Below are positions 27,401 to 36,327 of a stretch of 64,000 bases of DNA, piece by piece. The DNA comes from an uncultured Bacillota bacterium. Lineage in GTDB: Bacteria; Bacillota; Clostridia; Peptostreptococcales; Anaerovoracaceae. The first letter of the stretch is position 1. Every line of letters starts with the position of its first letter. The notes beneath the pieces were generated by a model, which searched no databases, was not told where the DNA came from, and saw only the letters and a list, made by a program, of their open reading frames with translations. Location: the NCBI GenBank assembly GCA_949287095.1, contig CASEFA010000018.1, positions 1 through 64,000 of the forward strand, given 5' to 3'. The position numbers were made by a program, and so were the translations under genes.

Positions 27401-28664
27401 TTACGAGAGACTTCTCTTTACGGAGGAGATGAGAGAAAACTACACCATCCTCGTGCCGCAGATGTCGCCGATACACTTCACTTATCTGGAAGCCGCCATG
27501 AGGTCATGTGGATACAACGCTGTGCTCCTTCCGGACGTTGACAAGAACTCGGTGGAGGAGGGCCTTAGATATATAAATAACGATGCGTGCTATCCTACCA
27601 TCGTGACGCTGGGACAGATAATATCGGCGCTTAAGTCGGGAGAATACGACCTGAACAAAACGGCCGTATTCATGAGCCAGACGGGCGGAGGATGCAGAGC
27701 CAGCAACTACGTTGCCCTTCTGAGAAAGGCCCTTAAGGATCTCGATATGGAGCAGGTTCCCGTTGTATCCTTTAACACGGTGGGTCTTGAGAAGAATCCG
27801 GGCTTTAAGATTACGCCGCAGATGGGTCTCAAGCTTGCGGTGGGAGTCGTGTACGGAGACCTTATAATGAGAGTTCTCTATGCTACGAGACCTTACGAGA
27901 AGGTTCCGGGAACGTGTCAGGCCATACTGGACAAGTGGCACGACAGGATAATCGACAACACCATTCACTTCAACAGAAGGGTCTTTGCTAAGAACCTGAA
28001 AGGCATAGTCGAAGACTTTGACAAAGTGGTGAGAACGGGAGAAATAAAGCCTAAGGTAGGCGTCGTGGGAGAGATTCTCGTAAAATATCATCCTAACGCC
28101 AACAACGACATCGTAGGCATTATAGAGCAGGAAGGCGGTGAAGCCGTAGTCCTGGACATGCTCGACTTCTTCCTGTACGGAATGTACAGCAAACAGTTCA
28201 ACTTCGAACATCTTTCGGGAACTCACAAGCAGAAGTCCGTGAACAACCTTGGAATCAAGGCAATAGAGTGGCTGAGAAAGCCTATGAGAAAGGCTCTCAG
28301 AGAGAGTAAACACTTTACAGAACCTGCATATATAGAGGAGACGGCGGCTAACGCGTCGCAGATTGCGTCTTTAGGAAATCAGTGCGGTGAAGGGTGGCTC
28401 CTTACGGGTGAAATGATAGAGCTCATTCACAGCGGGGTTGAAAACATCGTCTGCCTCCAGCCGTTTGCGTGTCTTCCTAACCACGTTATAGGCAAGGGAA
28501 TGATGAAGGCTCTGAGAAAGATGAATCCTAAGGCCAACATCGTCGCCATAGACTATGACCCGGGCGCCAGCGACGTAAATCAGCTTAACAGAATCAAGCT
28601 GATGATGGCGACGGCTCACAAAAATATAGAAGATGCTTGCCTTGAGGACGAAAAAACTGTATAA
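24420..28664 (+). CDS. Giant 2-hydroxyacyl-CoA dehydratase activase-related protein
   Basis: A 1414-residue cytoplasmic protein. Residues 1-265 and about 315-575 are two BadF/BadG/HgdC-type ATPase domains: [12 protein letters not shown], with the Fe4S4-cysteine motif [11 protein letters not shown], and [13 protein letters not shown], with [15 protein letters not shown]2229/CoA_E_activ region follows, then a C-terminal HgdB-like part with [14 protein letters not shown] and ACYPT-type cysteines. This fused layout (COG1924+COG3580/3581) is known in anaerobes. It may be an ATP-driven reductase for radical dehydratases, but no dehydratase subunit genes are adjacent. Confidence 0.92.
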   Translation: MKLGIDIGSTTVKLVLTEDSGDIIYSRYERHMSDVFEKVRELIQDLYDKYGDITLRPVITGSGGLSLATVLGIPFEQEVIACSRAVETLIPETDVAIELGGEDAKITFYGATIEQRMNGTCAGGTGAFIDQMAILLNTDAGGLNEAAKSHKMIYPIAARCGVFAKTDIQPLINDGASVPDLAASIFQAVVNQTISGLACGHTIRGKVAFLGGPLSFLSELRERFIETLELKDDDVIFPEDSRYFVAIGAAMLAEKSDEISLEALTDKLNNADQSQLSDTKHIEPLFASREEYDRFLARHGQHTIRKKDIKKARNEVYLGIDAGSTTTKATLIDKDNNLLYSFYRSNEGNPIEAVKTMLKELYSQLPENAFIANTCVTGYGEGLIKAAFKADMGEIETMAHYRAAEAFLPGVDFILDIGGQDMKCMKIKDGAIYNIMLNEACSSGCGSFLETYAKSVNLDTRAFAKEALFAENPVDLGTRCTVFMNSKVKQAQKEGATIGDISAGLSYSVIKNALYKVIKLRNPDEAGDKIVVQGGTFMNDAVLRSIEKIIGRDVVRPDIAGLMGAYGCALIAKENYIEDTESSILSREALDDFTVEHTNGRCKGCENRCILTINRFHDGSKFVTGNRCEKGAGGERSSNDIPDLYDYKFKRLFGYKPLSDFDAERGTIGIPRVLNMYEDYPFWFTFFSALKFRVVLSPASTKKIYEMGMETISSDTACYPAKLVHGHIKWLTEQGVKWIFYPCINYERNEDEGAPNHYNCPIVATYPEVIANNMDDVFEEYGVRFTHPFLPYDNDLRLAHELSEILKPYHIEKDEIMKAVTKARKEQNAFKDDIRKQGEYALRYARANHKKCVVLSGRPYHVDPEINHGINKLINSFDLVVLTEDSVAHMGKLERPLRVLDQWVYHSRLYKAADFAGRCDDVEIIQLNSFGCGLDAVTTDQVEEICRAHNKLYTVLKIDEGSNLGAIKIRIRSLKAAMEARDKNDIHVVPEIEPYERLLFTEEMRENYTILVPQMSPIHFTYLEAAMRSCGYNAVLLPDVDKNSVEEGLRYINNDACYPTIVTLGQIISALKSGEYDLNKTAVFMSQTGGGCRASNYVALLRKALKDLDMEQVPVVSFNTVGLEKNPGFKITPQMGLKLAVGVVYGDLIMRVLYATRPYEKVPGTCQAILDKWHDRIIDNTIHFNRRVFAKNLKGIVEDFDKVVRTGEIKPKVGVVGEILVKYHPNANNDIVGIIEQEGGEAVVLDMLDFFLYGMYSKQFNFEHLSGTHKQKSVNNLGIKAIEWLRKPMRKALRESKHFTEPAYIEETAANASQIASLGNQCGEGWLLTGEMIELIHSGVENIVCLQPFACLPNHVIGKGMMKALRKMNPKANIVAIDYDPGASDVNQLNRIKLMMATAHKNIEDACLEDEKTV

Positions 28665-28665
28665 T
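28637..28665 (+). promoter_or_regulatory. Promoter for the DUF1538-PII pair
   Basis: TTGCCT (28637-28642), 17-bp spacer and a perfect TATAAT (28660-28665), overlapping the last codons of the activase gene. It gives the next two genes a transcript of their own. Confidence 0.65.
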
Positions 28666-28714
28666 ATTCAGTACATGATAAGTTATTGCATAAAAATTAA
28701 AAAGAGGTGTATAT

Positions 28715-30247
28715 TTGAGCAACAGATCCATGCTTTATGAAAAGTTTCACGAAGCAGTGACATCCGTATTGCCCATAACCATTATAGTAATACTTCTTTG
28801 CTTTACCATTGCGCCGATTCCCAACAACATGTTTGTTGCGTTTATAATCGGCGCGATTATGTTAATAGGAGGTATGGCTTTCTTTACACTGGGGGCCGAT
28901 ACGGCTATGACGCCTATTGGAAACAAAGTCGGCTCGTGCATGACCAAATCCAGACGCGTCTGGGTAATCGTACTCGTCAGCTTTTTAATGGGTGTTATAA
29001 TCACTGTTTCGGAGCCGGACCTTCAGGTTCTGGCAGATCAGATACCTACCATTAAGAATGCGGTAATAATCATAGCCGTAGCTCTCGGAGTAGGCATCTT
29101 TCTCGTAATAGCGATGCTTAGAATTCTCTTCGGCATACCGCTTTCGTATCTTTTAATCGGTTTTTACATCATAGTATTTATTACGGCAACATTTGTTCCT
29201 AAGGACTTCTGGGCTGCAGCCTTTGATTCCGGAGGAGTTACAACAGGACCTATGACGGTACCTTTCATAATGGCTCTCGGTGTGGGTGTTTCCAACATCC
29301 GAAGTGACAGACACGCCGGAAACGACAGCTTCGGTCTCGTAGCTCTCTGTTCTATAGGGCCTATACTTGCGGTGCTTATTTTAGGGCTTTTATATCCTGC
29401 GGAAGGAGCGTACACTCCCGTTGAGATTCCTGAGGGAAACAGTTCGCAGGACGCCATAATGCTCTTCGTTTCGGAGTTTCCCAAGTATCTGGAGGAGGTA
29501 GCAATAGCTCTTGCGCCTATAATACTGTTCTTCCTGCTGTTTAACGTCATGGTTATAAAGCTGGCGAAGAAGGCTCTTATCAAAATCTGCATCGGCCTGG
29601 TTCATACGTATATCGGCCTGGTGCTCTTCCTTACGGGTGTAAACGTGGGATTCATGCCAGTTGGAAACTATATCGGAAAGCTTATAGGCTCTACGGACAT
29701 ATTCTGGATACTGATTCCTCTCGCCATGGTGATAGGATACTTTATCGTTGCGGCGGAGCCTGCCGTTCACGTGCTTAACAAGCAGGTAGAGGAAATTACT
29801 GCGGGAACCATTCCGGCAAGAGCCATGGAGCTGAGCCTTTCTATCGGAATGGCCATTTCTCTGGCCCTTGCAATGATACGGGTAATTACCGGCATTTCGA
29901 TTATGTGCTTCCTCATACCGGGATATGCTATAGCGCTTCTGCTTTCTTTGTTCACGCCAAAAATATTTACGTCAATCGCTTTTGACTCCGGCGGAGTTGC
30001 TTCGGGACCTATGACGGCGACGTTCCTGCTGCCTTTTGCCATGGGAGCGTGCGAGGCCATAGGCGGCGTTGACAGAATCATCACCGACGCATTCGGAATA
30101 GTCGCCATGGTAGCGATGACGCCTCTCATCATGATTCAGCTTCTGGGCGGAATTTACAGGCTCAGAACGAGAAAAGAAGAAGCCATGAGAATCAGAATGC
30201 AGGAAAAAATTCAGCAGTTTGCCGATGAAGATATAATAGAGCTGTAA
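28715..30247 (+). CDS. DUF1538 membrane protein (two repeats)
   Basis: A 510-residue membrane protein with two internally homologous halves. Each half contains FDSGGV followed by PMT (AAFDSGGVTTGPMTVPF near residue 170 and IAFDSGGVASGPMTATF near 427) and an upstream GADTAMTPIG or VNVGFMPVGNY segment. This repeat structure suggests an inverted-repeat transporter fold; the substrate is unknown. The TTG start is supported by AAGAGGTG upstream. It is paired with a PII-like regulator 19 bp downstream. Confidence 0.88.
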   Translation: MSNRSMLYEKFHEAVTSVLPITIIVILLCFTIAPIPNNMFVAFIIGAIMLIGGMAFFTLGADTAMTPIGNKVGSCMTKSRRVWVIVLVSFLMGVIITVSEPDLQVLADQIPTIKNAVIIIAVALGVGIFLVIAMLRILFGIPLSYLLIGFYIIVFITATFVPKDFWAAAFDSGGVTTGPMTVPFIMALGVGVSNIRSDRHAGNDSFGLVALCSIGPILAVLILGLLYPAEGAYTPVEIPEGNSSQDAIMLFVSEFPKYLEEVAIALAPIILFFLLFNVMVIKLAKKALIKICIGLVHTYIGLVLFLTGVNVGFMPVGNYIGKLIGSTDIFWILIPLAMVIGYFIVAAEPAVHVLNKQVEEITAGTIPARAMELSLSIGMAISLALAMIRVITGISIMCFLIPGYAIALLLSLFTPKIFTSIAFDSGGVASGPMTATFLLPFAMGACEAIGGVDRIITDAFGIVAMVAMTPLIMIQLLGGIYRLRTRKEEAMRIRMQEKIQQFADEDIIEL

Positions 30248-30266
30248 CGGGAGAGGTGAGATTTAT

Positions 30267-30974
30267 ATGGAAGGATTACATCTTGTAACTGCGGTTACCG
30301 ACCGTCACAGAGCTGAGAAGGTAATACGCATTTTCAACGAAAACAACGTGTTTACCACAGACGTTGTCCTCGGAAACGGTACCGCTTCTTCGGAAGTGCT
30401 TGATTATCTGTACCTTACTCCCGTGGAGAAGGCCATCGTTTTCGGCATAATTACAGATTCGGGAGTTTCGCAGCTTTTCAAGGATTTCAAGAACAAAATG
30501 TACATAGAGGTTCCTGGAAACGGAATAGTCGTCTCGGTTCCATTAAACAGCGTCGGAGGAAAGAGAAGCTTTGAATACATTCTCGACGGACAGACACTGG
30601 GTTCCGGTGACAGAAAATCGTCTATTTTTGCAGAAAGAGAGAAGAGAATGGCAGTAAATACTGATTTTGAACTGCTCTTCGTCATAGCTAACGAAGGCTA
30701 CACGGATTTGATAATGGATGCGGCAAGGAGCGCGGGAGCTTCGGGCGGCACCGTGATAAAGGCAAAGGGTACCGGAGCGGAATATACCGAAAAATTCTTC
30801 GGCTTTTCCATCGCATCGGAAAAGGAGATACATTTTATCGTAGTTCCCGCACAGGGCAGAAACAACATAATGAAAGCCATTATGGAAAAGGCCGGCCTTG
30901 ATTCCAAGGCTCAGTCCATCGTTTTCTCCCTTCCGGTGAGCAACGCCATAGGACTCTGGCAGCCTGAACAATAG
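30267..30974 (+). CDS. Tandem PII-like signalling protein
   Basis: A 235-residue protein with two PII-like ferredoxin-fold halves, about 1-110 and 118-230. The second contains GASGGTVIKAKGTG, the loop typical of P-II proteins, and ends EKEIHFIVVPAQ. Canonical GlnB is about 112 residues with one domain, so this is a fused dimer. Nucleotide binding and gating of the adjacent DUF1538 carrier is a reasonable inference. GGGAGAGGTG precedes the ATG. Confidence 0.85.
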   Translation: MEGLHLVTAVTDRHRAEKVIRIFNENNVFTTDVVLGNGTASSEVLDYLYLTPVEKAIVFGIITDSGVSQLFKDFKNKMYIEVPGNGIVVSVPLNSVGGKRSFEYILDGQTLGSGDRKSSIFAEREKRMAVNTDFELLFVIANEGYTDLIMDAARSAGASGGTVIKAKGTGAEYTEKFFGFSIASEKEIHFIVVPAQGRNNIMKAIMEKAGLDSKAQSIVFSLPVSNAIGLWQPEQ

Positions 30975-30977
30975 TAA

Positions 30978-31006
30978 TTGCAAAGCTGCAGCTTTTGGTG
31001 TATAAT
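30978..31006 (+). promoter_or_regulatory. Promoter for the YebC-family gene
   Basis: TTGCAA (30978-30983), 17-bp spacer, and perfect TATAAT (31001-31006), 50 bp before the gene start. The spacer contains a palindrome AAAGCTGCAGCTTT. Confidence 0.7.
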
Positions 31007-31056
31007 ATCACGGTTGTTAATGATAAAAATTTATATAAAGAACAGGAGGTGTCTCG

Positions 31057-31782
31057 ATGGGAAGACACGGTACAATAGCGGGCAGAAAGGCGGCTCAGGA
31101 CTCTAAGAGAGCTGCAATGTTCACAAAATATGCAAAGGCAATCACCGTAGCCGCAAAGGACGGCGGAGATCCTGAATACAATGCGGGACTGAGAGTTGCC
31201 ATAGAAAAGGCTAAGGCAATCAGTATGCCTAACGATAACATCCAGAGAGCCATTAAGAAGGGAACCGGCGAGCTGGAAGGCGTATCCTACGAGGAGCTGT
31301 CCTTTGAGGGATACGGCGCAGGCGGAGTTGCCGTTATCGTAGACTGCCTTACGGATAACACCAACAGAACTACATCTTTTGTCAGATCCACCTTCGACAA
31401 GCACGGCGGAAACCTGGGAACCAACGGATGCGTATCCTACATGTTTTCCAGAAAGGGCGTGATTCTCATCGAGAAGACTGACGCCATAGATGAAGATTCC
31501 CTTATGGAAACGGCTCTCGAGGCAGGCGCCGACGATATGATAACTCATGACGACAGCTTTGAGATTCAGACAGAGCCTTCGGCATACGCTGATGTACATC
31601 AGGCTCTCACCGACGCGGGCTACGAGCTGGTGGAATCCGACATCGAGTACGTTCCTTCCGTAGAGGCTACTCCAGGAGAGGATGACATCAAGAAGCTGAG
31701 GAAGATGATCGACATCTTCGAGGATAACGACGACGTGCAGAAGGTTCATACCAACTGCGCCATAGATCTTTACGAAGAATAA
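31057..31782 (+). CDS. yebC: YebC/PmpR-family regulator
   Basis: A 241-residue protein of the YebC family (TACO1-like), now linked to translation of difficult proline stretches as well as transcription regulation. It begins MGRHGTIAGRKAAQDSKRA and contains the conserved NIQRAIKKGTGE and EGYGAGGVAVIVDCLTDN segments. Length and domain layout are normal. AGGAGGTG precedes the ATG; single-gene unit with its own promoter. Confidence 0.93.
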   Translation: MGRHGTIAGRKAAQDSKRAAMFTKYAKAITVAAKDGGDPEYNAGLRVAIEKAKAISMPNDNIQRAIKKGTGELEGVSYEELSFEGYGAGGVAVIVDCLTDNTNRTTSFVRSTFDKHGGNLGTNGCVSYMFSRKGVILIEKTDAIDEDSLMETALEAGADDMITHDDSFEIQTEPSAYADVHQALTDAGYELVESDIEYVPSVEATPGEDDIKKLRKMIDIFEDNDDVQKVHTNCAIDLYEE

Positions 31783-31852
31783 TTATGCTCCGGCTGCGGG
31801 CCCGCGGTAAAAACGTGTGGCAGACGGCCGGATTTTGTATTATAATAAAGTT

Positions 31853-32034
31853 GCCTGGGACTTGCGTTAAGGCTTCATAATTGAACCTACACTAATTTTA
31901 CGGGAATCCGGCGTCCGTCAGCTGTTATGTCATGCCGCCTTTGTCTGCGGAAGACAGAGAGATGAAGGCAGGATACCCACCTATCGAACGATAGGGCGTC
32001 AATTATTCCTTAACGGAGCTTCCGGGTTTTTATT
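31853..32034 (+). ncRNA. ssrS: 6S-RNA-like structured RNA gene
   Basis: A gene-free interval with a perfect TATAAT at 31841-31846 directly upstream. The ends form a long, slightly interrupted helix (31854-31872 with 32008-32026) closed by an internal bubble, with a GCC-rich apical arm (31942-31975) and a perfect CCTATCG-AA-CGATAGG hairpin on the 3' side of the bubble. A T-rich tail follows. A roughly 180-nt rod with a central bubble is the shape of 6S RNA, which sequesters housekeeping RNA polymerase. Identity is by architecture, not by alignment. Confidence 0.6.
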
Positions 32035-32047
32035 TTGGAGGCATGAT

Positions 32048-32590
32048 ATGAATTTACCTAATAAGCTTACGGTTTTGCGCGTAGTGGCAGTGCCGTTTTT
32101 TATCGCCTGCTATATGCTGGAGTTTTTCGTTCCCGCTTTTATAATTTTCATAGCGGCGTCTTTTACGGACATGCTGGACGGCAAAATCGCCAGAAAGTAT
32201 AACCTGGTTACCAACTTCGGAAAGATTATGGATCCTCTTGCCGATAAGATTCTCGTCTATTCGGCTTTCTGCCTCATGGTGGAAGGCGGTATGGTTCCGG
32301 CGTGGATGCTCATCATCATCCTCGCGAGGGAATTTGCCATTGCGGGAATGCGTTCGGTGGCCGCTGCGGAAGGCATAGTTATCGCCGCCGGAATGAGCGG
32401 CAAGATAAAGACGGTTCTTCAGATGATAGCCGTTCCGCTGCTTCTTCTCACGTCGGCTTTAAAAGACACGGACGTATACGACGGATTTAACGTTGCGGGA
32501 CAGATATTCCTCTGGGCGTCTCTCGTAATGACAGTATATTCAGGAGCTGAGTACATCATTAAGAATAAATCGGTATTTTCAATGAAATAG
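32048..32590 (+). CDS. pgsA: CDP-diacylglycerol-glycerol-3-phosphate phosphatidyltransferase
   Basis: A 180-residue integral membrane enzyme that commits CDP-diacylglycerol to phosphatidylglycerol synthesis. The CDP-alcohol phosphotransferase motif D-G-x2-A-R-x8-G-x3-D-x3-D is complete (DMLDGKIARKY, then GKIMDPLADK). Four to six membrane helices. GGAGGC precedes the ATG. It lies upstream of cinA and recA, a common Firmicute neighbourhood. Confidence 0.95.
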   Translation: MNLPNKLTVLRVVAVPFFIACYMLEFFVPAFIIFIAASFTDMLDGKIARKYNLVTNFGKIMDPLADKILVYSAFCLMVEGGMVPAWMLIIILAREFAIAGMRSVAAAEGIVIAAGMSGKIKTVLQMIAVPLLLLTSALKDTDVYDGFNVAGQIFLWASLVMTVYSGAEYIIKNKSVFSMK

Positions 32591-32600
32591 TTTAACGGTG

Positions 32601-32630
32601 CGCGAAGGCTTTACGGCTTTCGCGTATTTT
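32601..32630 (+). terminator. Hairpin between pgsA and cinA
   Basis: CGCGAAGGC, a TTTAC loop and GGCTTTCGCG form a stable stem followed by TATTTT. Probably a terminator or attenuator of the pgsA transcript. Confidence 0.55.
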
Positions 32631-32642
32631 GCGAGGTGGAAA

Positions 32643-33872
32643 ATGAAGGCGGCAATTTTAAGCGTAGGAACCGAGATACTTTTCGGACAGATTGTAAACA
32701 CCAACACGGTGTATCTCTCAAGGGAACTTAACACTTTAGGCATAGACGTAATGTACCACTACACGGCAGGCGATAACTCGGGAAGGCTTGCGGACATGCT
32801 GAAGATGGCCTTTCGGGACTGCGACATGGTCATAACCACGGGAGGTCTGGGACCTACGGAGGACGATCTGACCAAGGAAACAGTTTGCGAGGTCATGGGA
32901 GACACTCTCGAAATGAACGAAAAGTGCCTCTCAGACCTTGAAGCCATCTTTTCGCGAAGGGGATACACGCTGACAGAGAATAACTACAAGCAGGCCATGA
33001 TGCCGACAAAAGCCGTAGTATTCGATAACGACGCAGGCACAGCTCCGGGGTTTGCCCTTACGACGGAAGGAAAAACGGTCATCTGCATGCCGGGACCGCC
33101 ACGGGAGATGACGAGAATGTGGGAGAGAAGAGTGAGACCTTATCTTCTCAGCCTCAGCGACTCCGTGATTTATTACAGGCTGTTAAGGACGTTCGGAATA
33201 GGCGAGTCAAAGCTTGAAACGGTGCTTCTGCCCCTTATAGACGCTCAGACGGATCCTACCCTTGCAACCTACGCAAAAGAAGGAGAGTGCAGCCTGAGAA
33301 TAGCATCAAAGCGGCGTACACTGGAGGAGGCAAAGGCTGCCGTGGACGCTATGGCGGAAAAGGTTTCGGAAATCGTCGGAGAGTACATATACAGCTATGA
33401 CGACGAGGATCTTCATCAGGTGGTGGGAAAAAAGCTTATCGAAAGAAACATCACCGTTTCCGCCTGCGAATCGTGTACGGGAGGAATGTTCGCCGAAAAG
33501 CTCGTAAGCGTTCCGGGAATTTCCGCAGTCTTTGACAGAGGACTTGTCACATATACTGAAAGAGCGAAGATTGAAGAACTTTCCGTCAGGAGAGAAACCC
33601 TTCAAGAGTACACGGCGGAAAGCCGGGAAGTCGCCCTTGAGATGGTTCGCGGTCTGAAGGAAAAAACGGGAAGCCGGCTGTGTATTTCGGTAACGGGAGT
33701 TGCGGGACCGGATGCCATGGGGGAAAAGCCGGCAGGTCTCATATATATAGCCGTATCCTTCGACAGACGGGAGGATGTGCGCGTTCTCAACACTGGAAAA
33801 TCCGACAGGCAGGCGAACAGAAACGCGGCGGTGCTTCACATGTTCGACCTTATAAATAAAACCATAGGATAG
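32643..33872 (+). CDS. cinA: CinA-family protein (ADP-ribose pyrophosphatase / NMN deamidase)
   Basis: A 409-residue protein. The N-terminal molybdopterin-binding-like domain (about 1-170) shows SVGTEILFGQIVNTN and TTGGLGPTEDDLT. The C-terminal CinA domain (about 250-409) has the amidase signature SACESCTGGMFAEKLVSVPG and SVTGVAGP. The family links competence or DNA damage with pyridine nucleotide recycling. The ATG at 32643 was chosen for its upstream GAGGTG. It precedes recA by 220 bp. Confidence 0.93.
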   Translation: MKAAILSVGTEILFGQIVNTNTVYLSRELNTLGIDVMYHYTAGDNSGRLADMLKMAFRDCDMVITTGGLGPTEDDLTKETVCEVMGDTLEMNEKCLSDLEAIFSRRGYTLTENNYKQAMMPTKAVVFDNDAGTAPGFALTTEGKTVICMPGPPREMTRMWERRVRPYLLSLSDSVIYYRLLRTFGIGESKLETVLLPLIDAQTDPTLATYAKEGECSLRIASKRRTLEEAKAAVDAMAEKVSEIVGEYIYSYDDEDLHQVVGKKLIERNITVSACESCTGGMFAEKLVSVPGISAVFDRGLVTYTERAKIEELSVRRETLQEYTAESREVALEMVRGLKEKTGSRLCISVTGVAGPDAMGEKPAGLIYIAVSFDRREDVRVLNTGKSDRQANRNAAVLHMFDLINKTIG

Positions 33873-34029
33873 TGTTCCGGAAGGCTGTATTCGTCGGCAC
33901 GTAGCCGAATTGTGCCGGAATTGTCGGGGATTTTATGTTATATATATGTCGCTGAATGTCCGATTTAAGACTTGCGATGTAAAGGCTTTCGCGGATATAA
34001 TTATTTTAGATTGATTCGATATAAAATAC

Positions 34030-34058
34030 TTGATTTAAAGGGCAGGATAGAGTATTAT
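34030..34058 (+). promoter_or_regulatory. recA promoter
   Basis: TTGATT (34030-34035), exactly 17 bp, then TATTAT (34053-34058). Transcription would start about 34065, inside the LexA box, a typical arrangement for repression. The 157 bp between cinA and this promoter hold hairpins (CGGCAC/GTGCCG at 33895-33917) but no gene. Confidence 0.65.
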
Positions 34059-34064
34059 TAAAAA

Positions 34065-34076
34065 GAACAGATGTTC
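34065..34076 (+). promoter_or_regulatory. LexA (SOS) operator of recA
   Basis: GAACAGATGTTC is a perfect palindromic match to the Gram-positive SOS box core GAAC-N4-GTTC. It covers the expected transcription start and lies 17 bp before the recA ATG, so LexA binding would block recA until DNA damage. Confidence 0.85.
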
Positions 34077-34092
34077 ACTTTTGGAGGTAATA

Positions 34093-35196
34093 ATGGCAAA
34101 GGATAAGCTGGCAGGCGGAGTTCCTGCCGATAACGACGGAAGAGAAAGAGCGCTGGAGGAGGCGCTGAAGCAGATACAGAGACAGTTCGGACAGGGCGCC
34201 ATAATGAAGATGGACGGCAGCACCGGATTCGGAAATGTGGACGTGATTTCCACCGGATCCATCAGTCTGGACATTGCCACGGGAGTGGGAGGACTTCCGA
34301 AGGGAAGGATAATAGAGATATACGGACCTGAATCGTCCGGTAAGACCACCCTTACACTGCACGTGGTTGCGGAAGCCCAGAAGAAGGGCGGAAAGGCCGC
34401 GTTTATAGACGCAGAGCATGCTCTTGACCCGGTTTATGCCAGGAATCTTGGTGTTAAGATGGACGAACTGGTGGTATCCCAGCCGGATACGGGAGAGCAG
34501 GCTCTTGAGATCTGCGACATGCTGGCGAGGTCGGGAGCTCTTGACGTAATCGTAATAGACTCGGTTGCGGCTCTCGTTCCTAAGGCCGAAATAATGGGAG
34601 AAATGGGTGATTCCCACGTGGGTCTTCAGGCAAGACTTATGTCACAGGCCCTCAGAAAGCTTACGGGTACGGTGAATAAGTCCAAGACTTGCGTAATCTT
34701 CATAAACCAGCTGAGAGAGAAGATAGGCGTAATGTTCGGAAATCCGGAGACTACGGCAGGCGGACGCGCCCTTAAGTTCTACGCTACCATGAGACTCGAC
34801 GTGCGTAAGATGGAGTCTATTAAGAGCGGAGATCAGATAATCGGAAACCATACCAAGGTTAAGATTGTTAAGAATAAGGTAGCTCCACCTTTTAAGCAGG
34901 CGGAGTTCGACATAATGTACGGTCAGGGAATCTCCAGAAGCGGCGACGTGTTAGACTGCGCCGTCGCAGACGGAATCGTGGACAAGTCGGGTTCCTGGTA
35001 CAGCTATAACGGAGACCGGATCGGACAGGGCAAGGAAAACGTGAAGAATTATCTGGAGGATAATCCTTCGGTGCTTGCCGAAATCGAACAGGCGGTTCTG
35101 GATAAGAACTTCAAGACTGCAGATAAGGCAGACGACGGAGACGGAGATTTGCCGGACGGAATGAGAGTCGACGAAGACGGCGTAGTTATAGAATAG
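34093..35196 (+). CDS. recA: Recombinase RecA
   Basis: A 367-residue DNA recombinase and SOS co-protease. Walker A is GPESSGKTT (residues 78-86), followed by [12 protein letters not shown] (Walker B) and loop L2 around [18 protein letters not shown]. The C-terminus is acidic ([18 protein letters not shown]), as is usual. The ATG at 34093 has GGAGGTAAT upstream; an in-frame TTG at 34081 overlaps that ribosome binding site and is not the start. Confidence 0.98.
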   Translation: MAKDKLAGGVPADNDGRERALEEALKQIQRQFGQGAIMKMDGSTGFGNVDVISTGSISLDIATGVGGLPKGRIIEIYGPESSGKTTLTLHVVAEAQKKGGKAAFIDAEHALDPVYARNLGVKMDELVVSQPDTGEQALEICDMLARSGALDVIVIDSVAALVPKAEIMGEMGDSHVGLQARLMSQALRKLTGTVNKSKTCVIFINQLREKIGVMFGNPETTAGGRALKFYATMRLDVRKMESIKSGDQIIGNHTKVKIVKNKVAPPFKQAEFDIMYGQGISRSGDVLDCAVADGIVDKSGSWYSYNGDRIGQGKENVKNYLEDNPSVLAEIEQAVLDKNFKTADKADDGDGDLPDGMRVDEDGVVIE

Positions 35197-35219
35197 GTTT
35201 ACAAGGGGGACGGGAAACC

Positions 35220-36173
35220 ATGTGTACGTGCATAACATATAAGAACAGCGGATTTTTCTTCGGGCGGAACCTTGACCTTGACTGTTCCTTCGGTGAAACG
35301 GTCGTGGTTGCTCCGAGAAACTTTCCTTTAAGGTTCAGAAACGGAAATGTTCTGGAAAACCACTACGCCATGATAGGCATGGCGGCGGAAACCGACGTGT
35401 TCCCCCTGTACGCAGACGCCGTAAACGAGAAGGGGCTTGCCATGGCAGGACTGAACTTTCCGGGAAACGCGAAGTACAGGAAACCTGAGGGAAATGGACT
35501 TGAATTGGCATCATTCGAGATGATCGCGTGGACTCTGGCCAGATATGAAACCGTAGATGAAGCCGTAGGGGATTTCGCAGACCTTGTGATCACGGATACG
35601 GCTTTTGCGAAGGAAATGCCGCCTGCGCCCCTTCACTGGATGCTTGCGGACAGCGAAAGATGCGTCGTCATAGAGCAGACGGAGGACGGCCTTAAGATAT
35701 TCGAAAATCCGGCGGGAGTCCTAACCAATAATCCTACCTTTGATTTTCACATGATGAATCTGAATAACTATCTTAATCTCACCAGGGTCAGGCCGGAAAA
35801 CAGATTCTCGAAGAGTCTTGATTTAAAGCCTTTTGCCGAAGGTATGGGAGCCATGGGACTTCCGGGAGATTACTCTTCCGTTTCACGCTTTGTGAAAGCA
35901 GCGTTTCTTAAGGCGAATTCCGCTGCCGAAAAAGACGAGAAGTCTGATGTGTCTCAGTTCTTTCACATACTGGACGCCGTGGCCATGGTCAGAGGCAGCG
36001 TTATCACTGAGAAGGGTACGTATGACATTACAACGTATTCCTGCTGCATGAACGCTAAAGAAGGCGCGTATATGTTCAAGACGTATGATGACAGCAGAAT
36101 CAGGACGGCGAACATGTACGACGAAGATATAGACGGAAGCAGTCTCATAAAGTGCCGGTGCTGCGTGCATTGA
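35220..36173 (+). CDS. bsh: Bile salt hydrolase (choloylglycine hydrolase family)
   Basis: A 317-residue Ntn-hydrolase that removes glycine or taurine from conjugated bile acids. The start MCT exposes the nucleophile Cys2 after Met removal, and no signal peptide is present. Conserved active-site residues known from the family are found: Arg16 and Asp19 in GRNLDLD, Asn79 in GLNFPG, Asn170 in GVLTNNPTFDFH, Arg223 in GLPGDYSSVSRF. FFHILDAVAMVRGS is also as in clostridial enzymes. Penicillin V acylase activity cannot be fully excluded. The last residues are unusually cysteine-rich (KCRCCVH). It follows recA by 23 bp. Confidence 0.9.
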   Translation: MCTCITYKNSGFFFGRNLDLDCSFGETVVVAPRNFPLRFRNGNVLENHYAMIGMAAETDVFPLYADAVNEKGLAMAGLNFPGNAKYRKPEGNGLELASFEMIAWTLARYETVDEAVGDFADLVITDTAFAKEMPPAPLHWMLADSERCVVIEQTEDGLKIFENPAGVLTNNPTFDFHMMNLNNYLNLTRVRPENRFSKSLDLKPFAEGMGAMGLPGDYSSVSRFVKAAFLKANSAAEKDEKSDVSQFFHILDAVAMVRGSVITEKGTYDITTYSCCMNAKEGAYMFKTYDDSRIRTANMYDEDIDGSSLIKCRCCVH

Positions 36174-36209
36174 CTCTCATAAATCATTGAAATTTTAGCG
36201 GTTCAGGTA

Positions 36210-36238
36210 TTGACAACCGTCGTTCATTATGCTAAACT
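36210..36238 (+). promoter_or_regulatory. Promoter of the L21-L27 unit
   Basis: Perfect TTGACA (36210-36215), 17-bp spacer and TAAACT (36233-36238), 89 bp before the rplU start. The roughly 80-nt leader that results matches the position of the L21 leader RNA. Confidence 0.75.
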
Positions 36239-36244
36239 ATCGTG

Positions 36245-36325
36245 GTTAGACCGCTCGGAAAGGGTTTTTTCAAAGTCCGATATGGGACTACCCGGTAAAG
36301 GCGAGACTGGATAGAGGAGGTAAAT
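36245..36325 (+). ncRNA. Probable ribosomal protein L21 leader
   Basis: The transcribed leader between the rplU promoter and its AGGAGG contains short paired segments (for example AGTCC/GGACT near 36276-36290) and an ACCGCTCGGAAAGG start that resembles Firmicute L21 leaders, which are thought to bind L21 and autoregulate the operon. Assigned from position and partial resemblance only. Confidence 0.5.
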
Positions 36326-36327
36326 GA

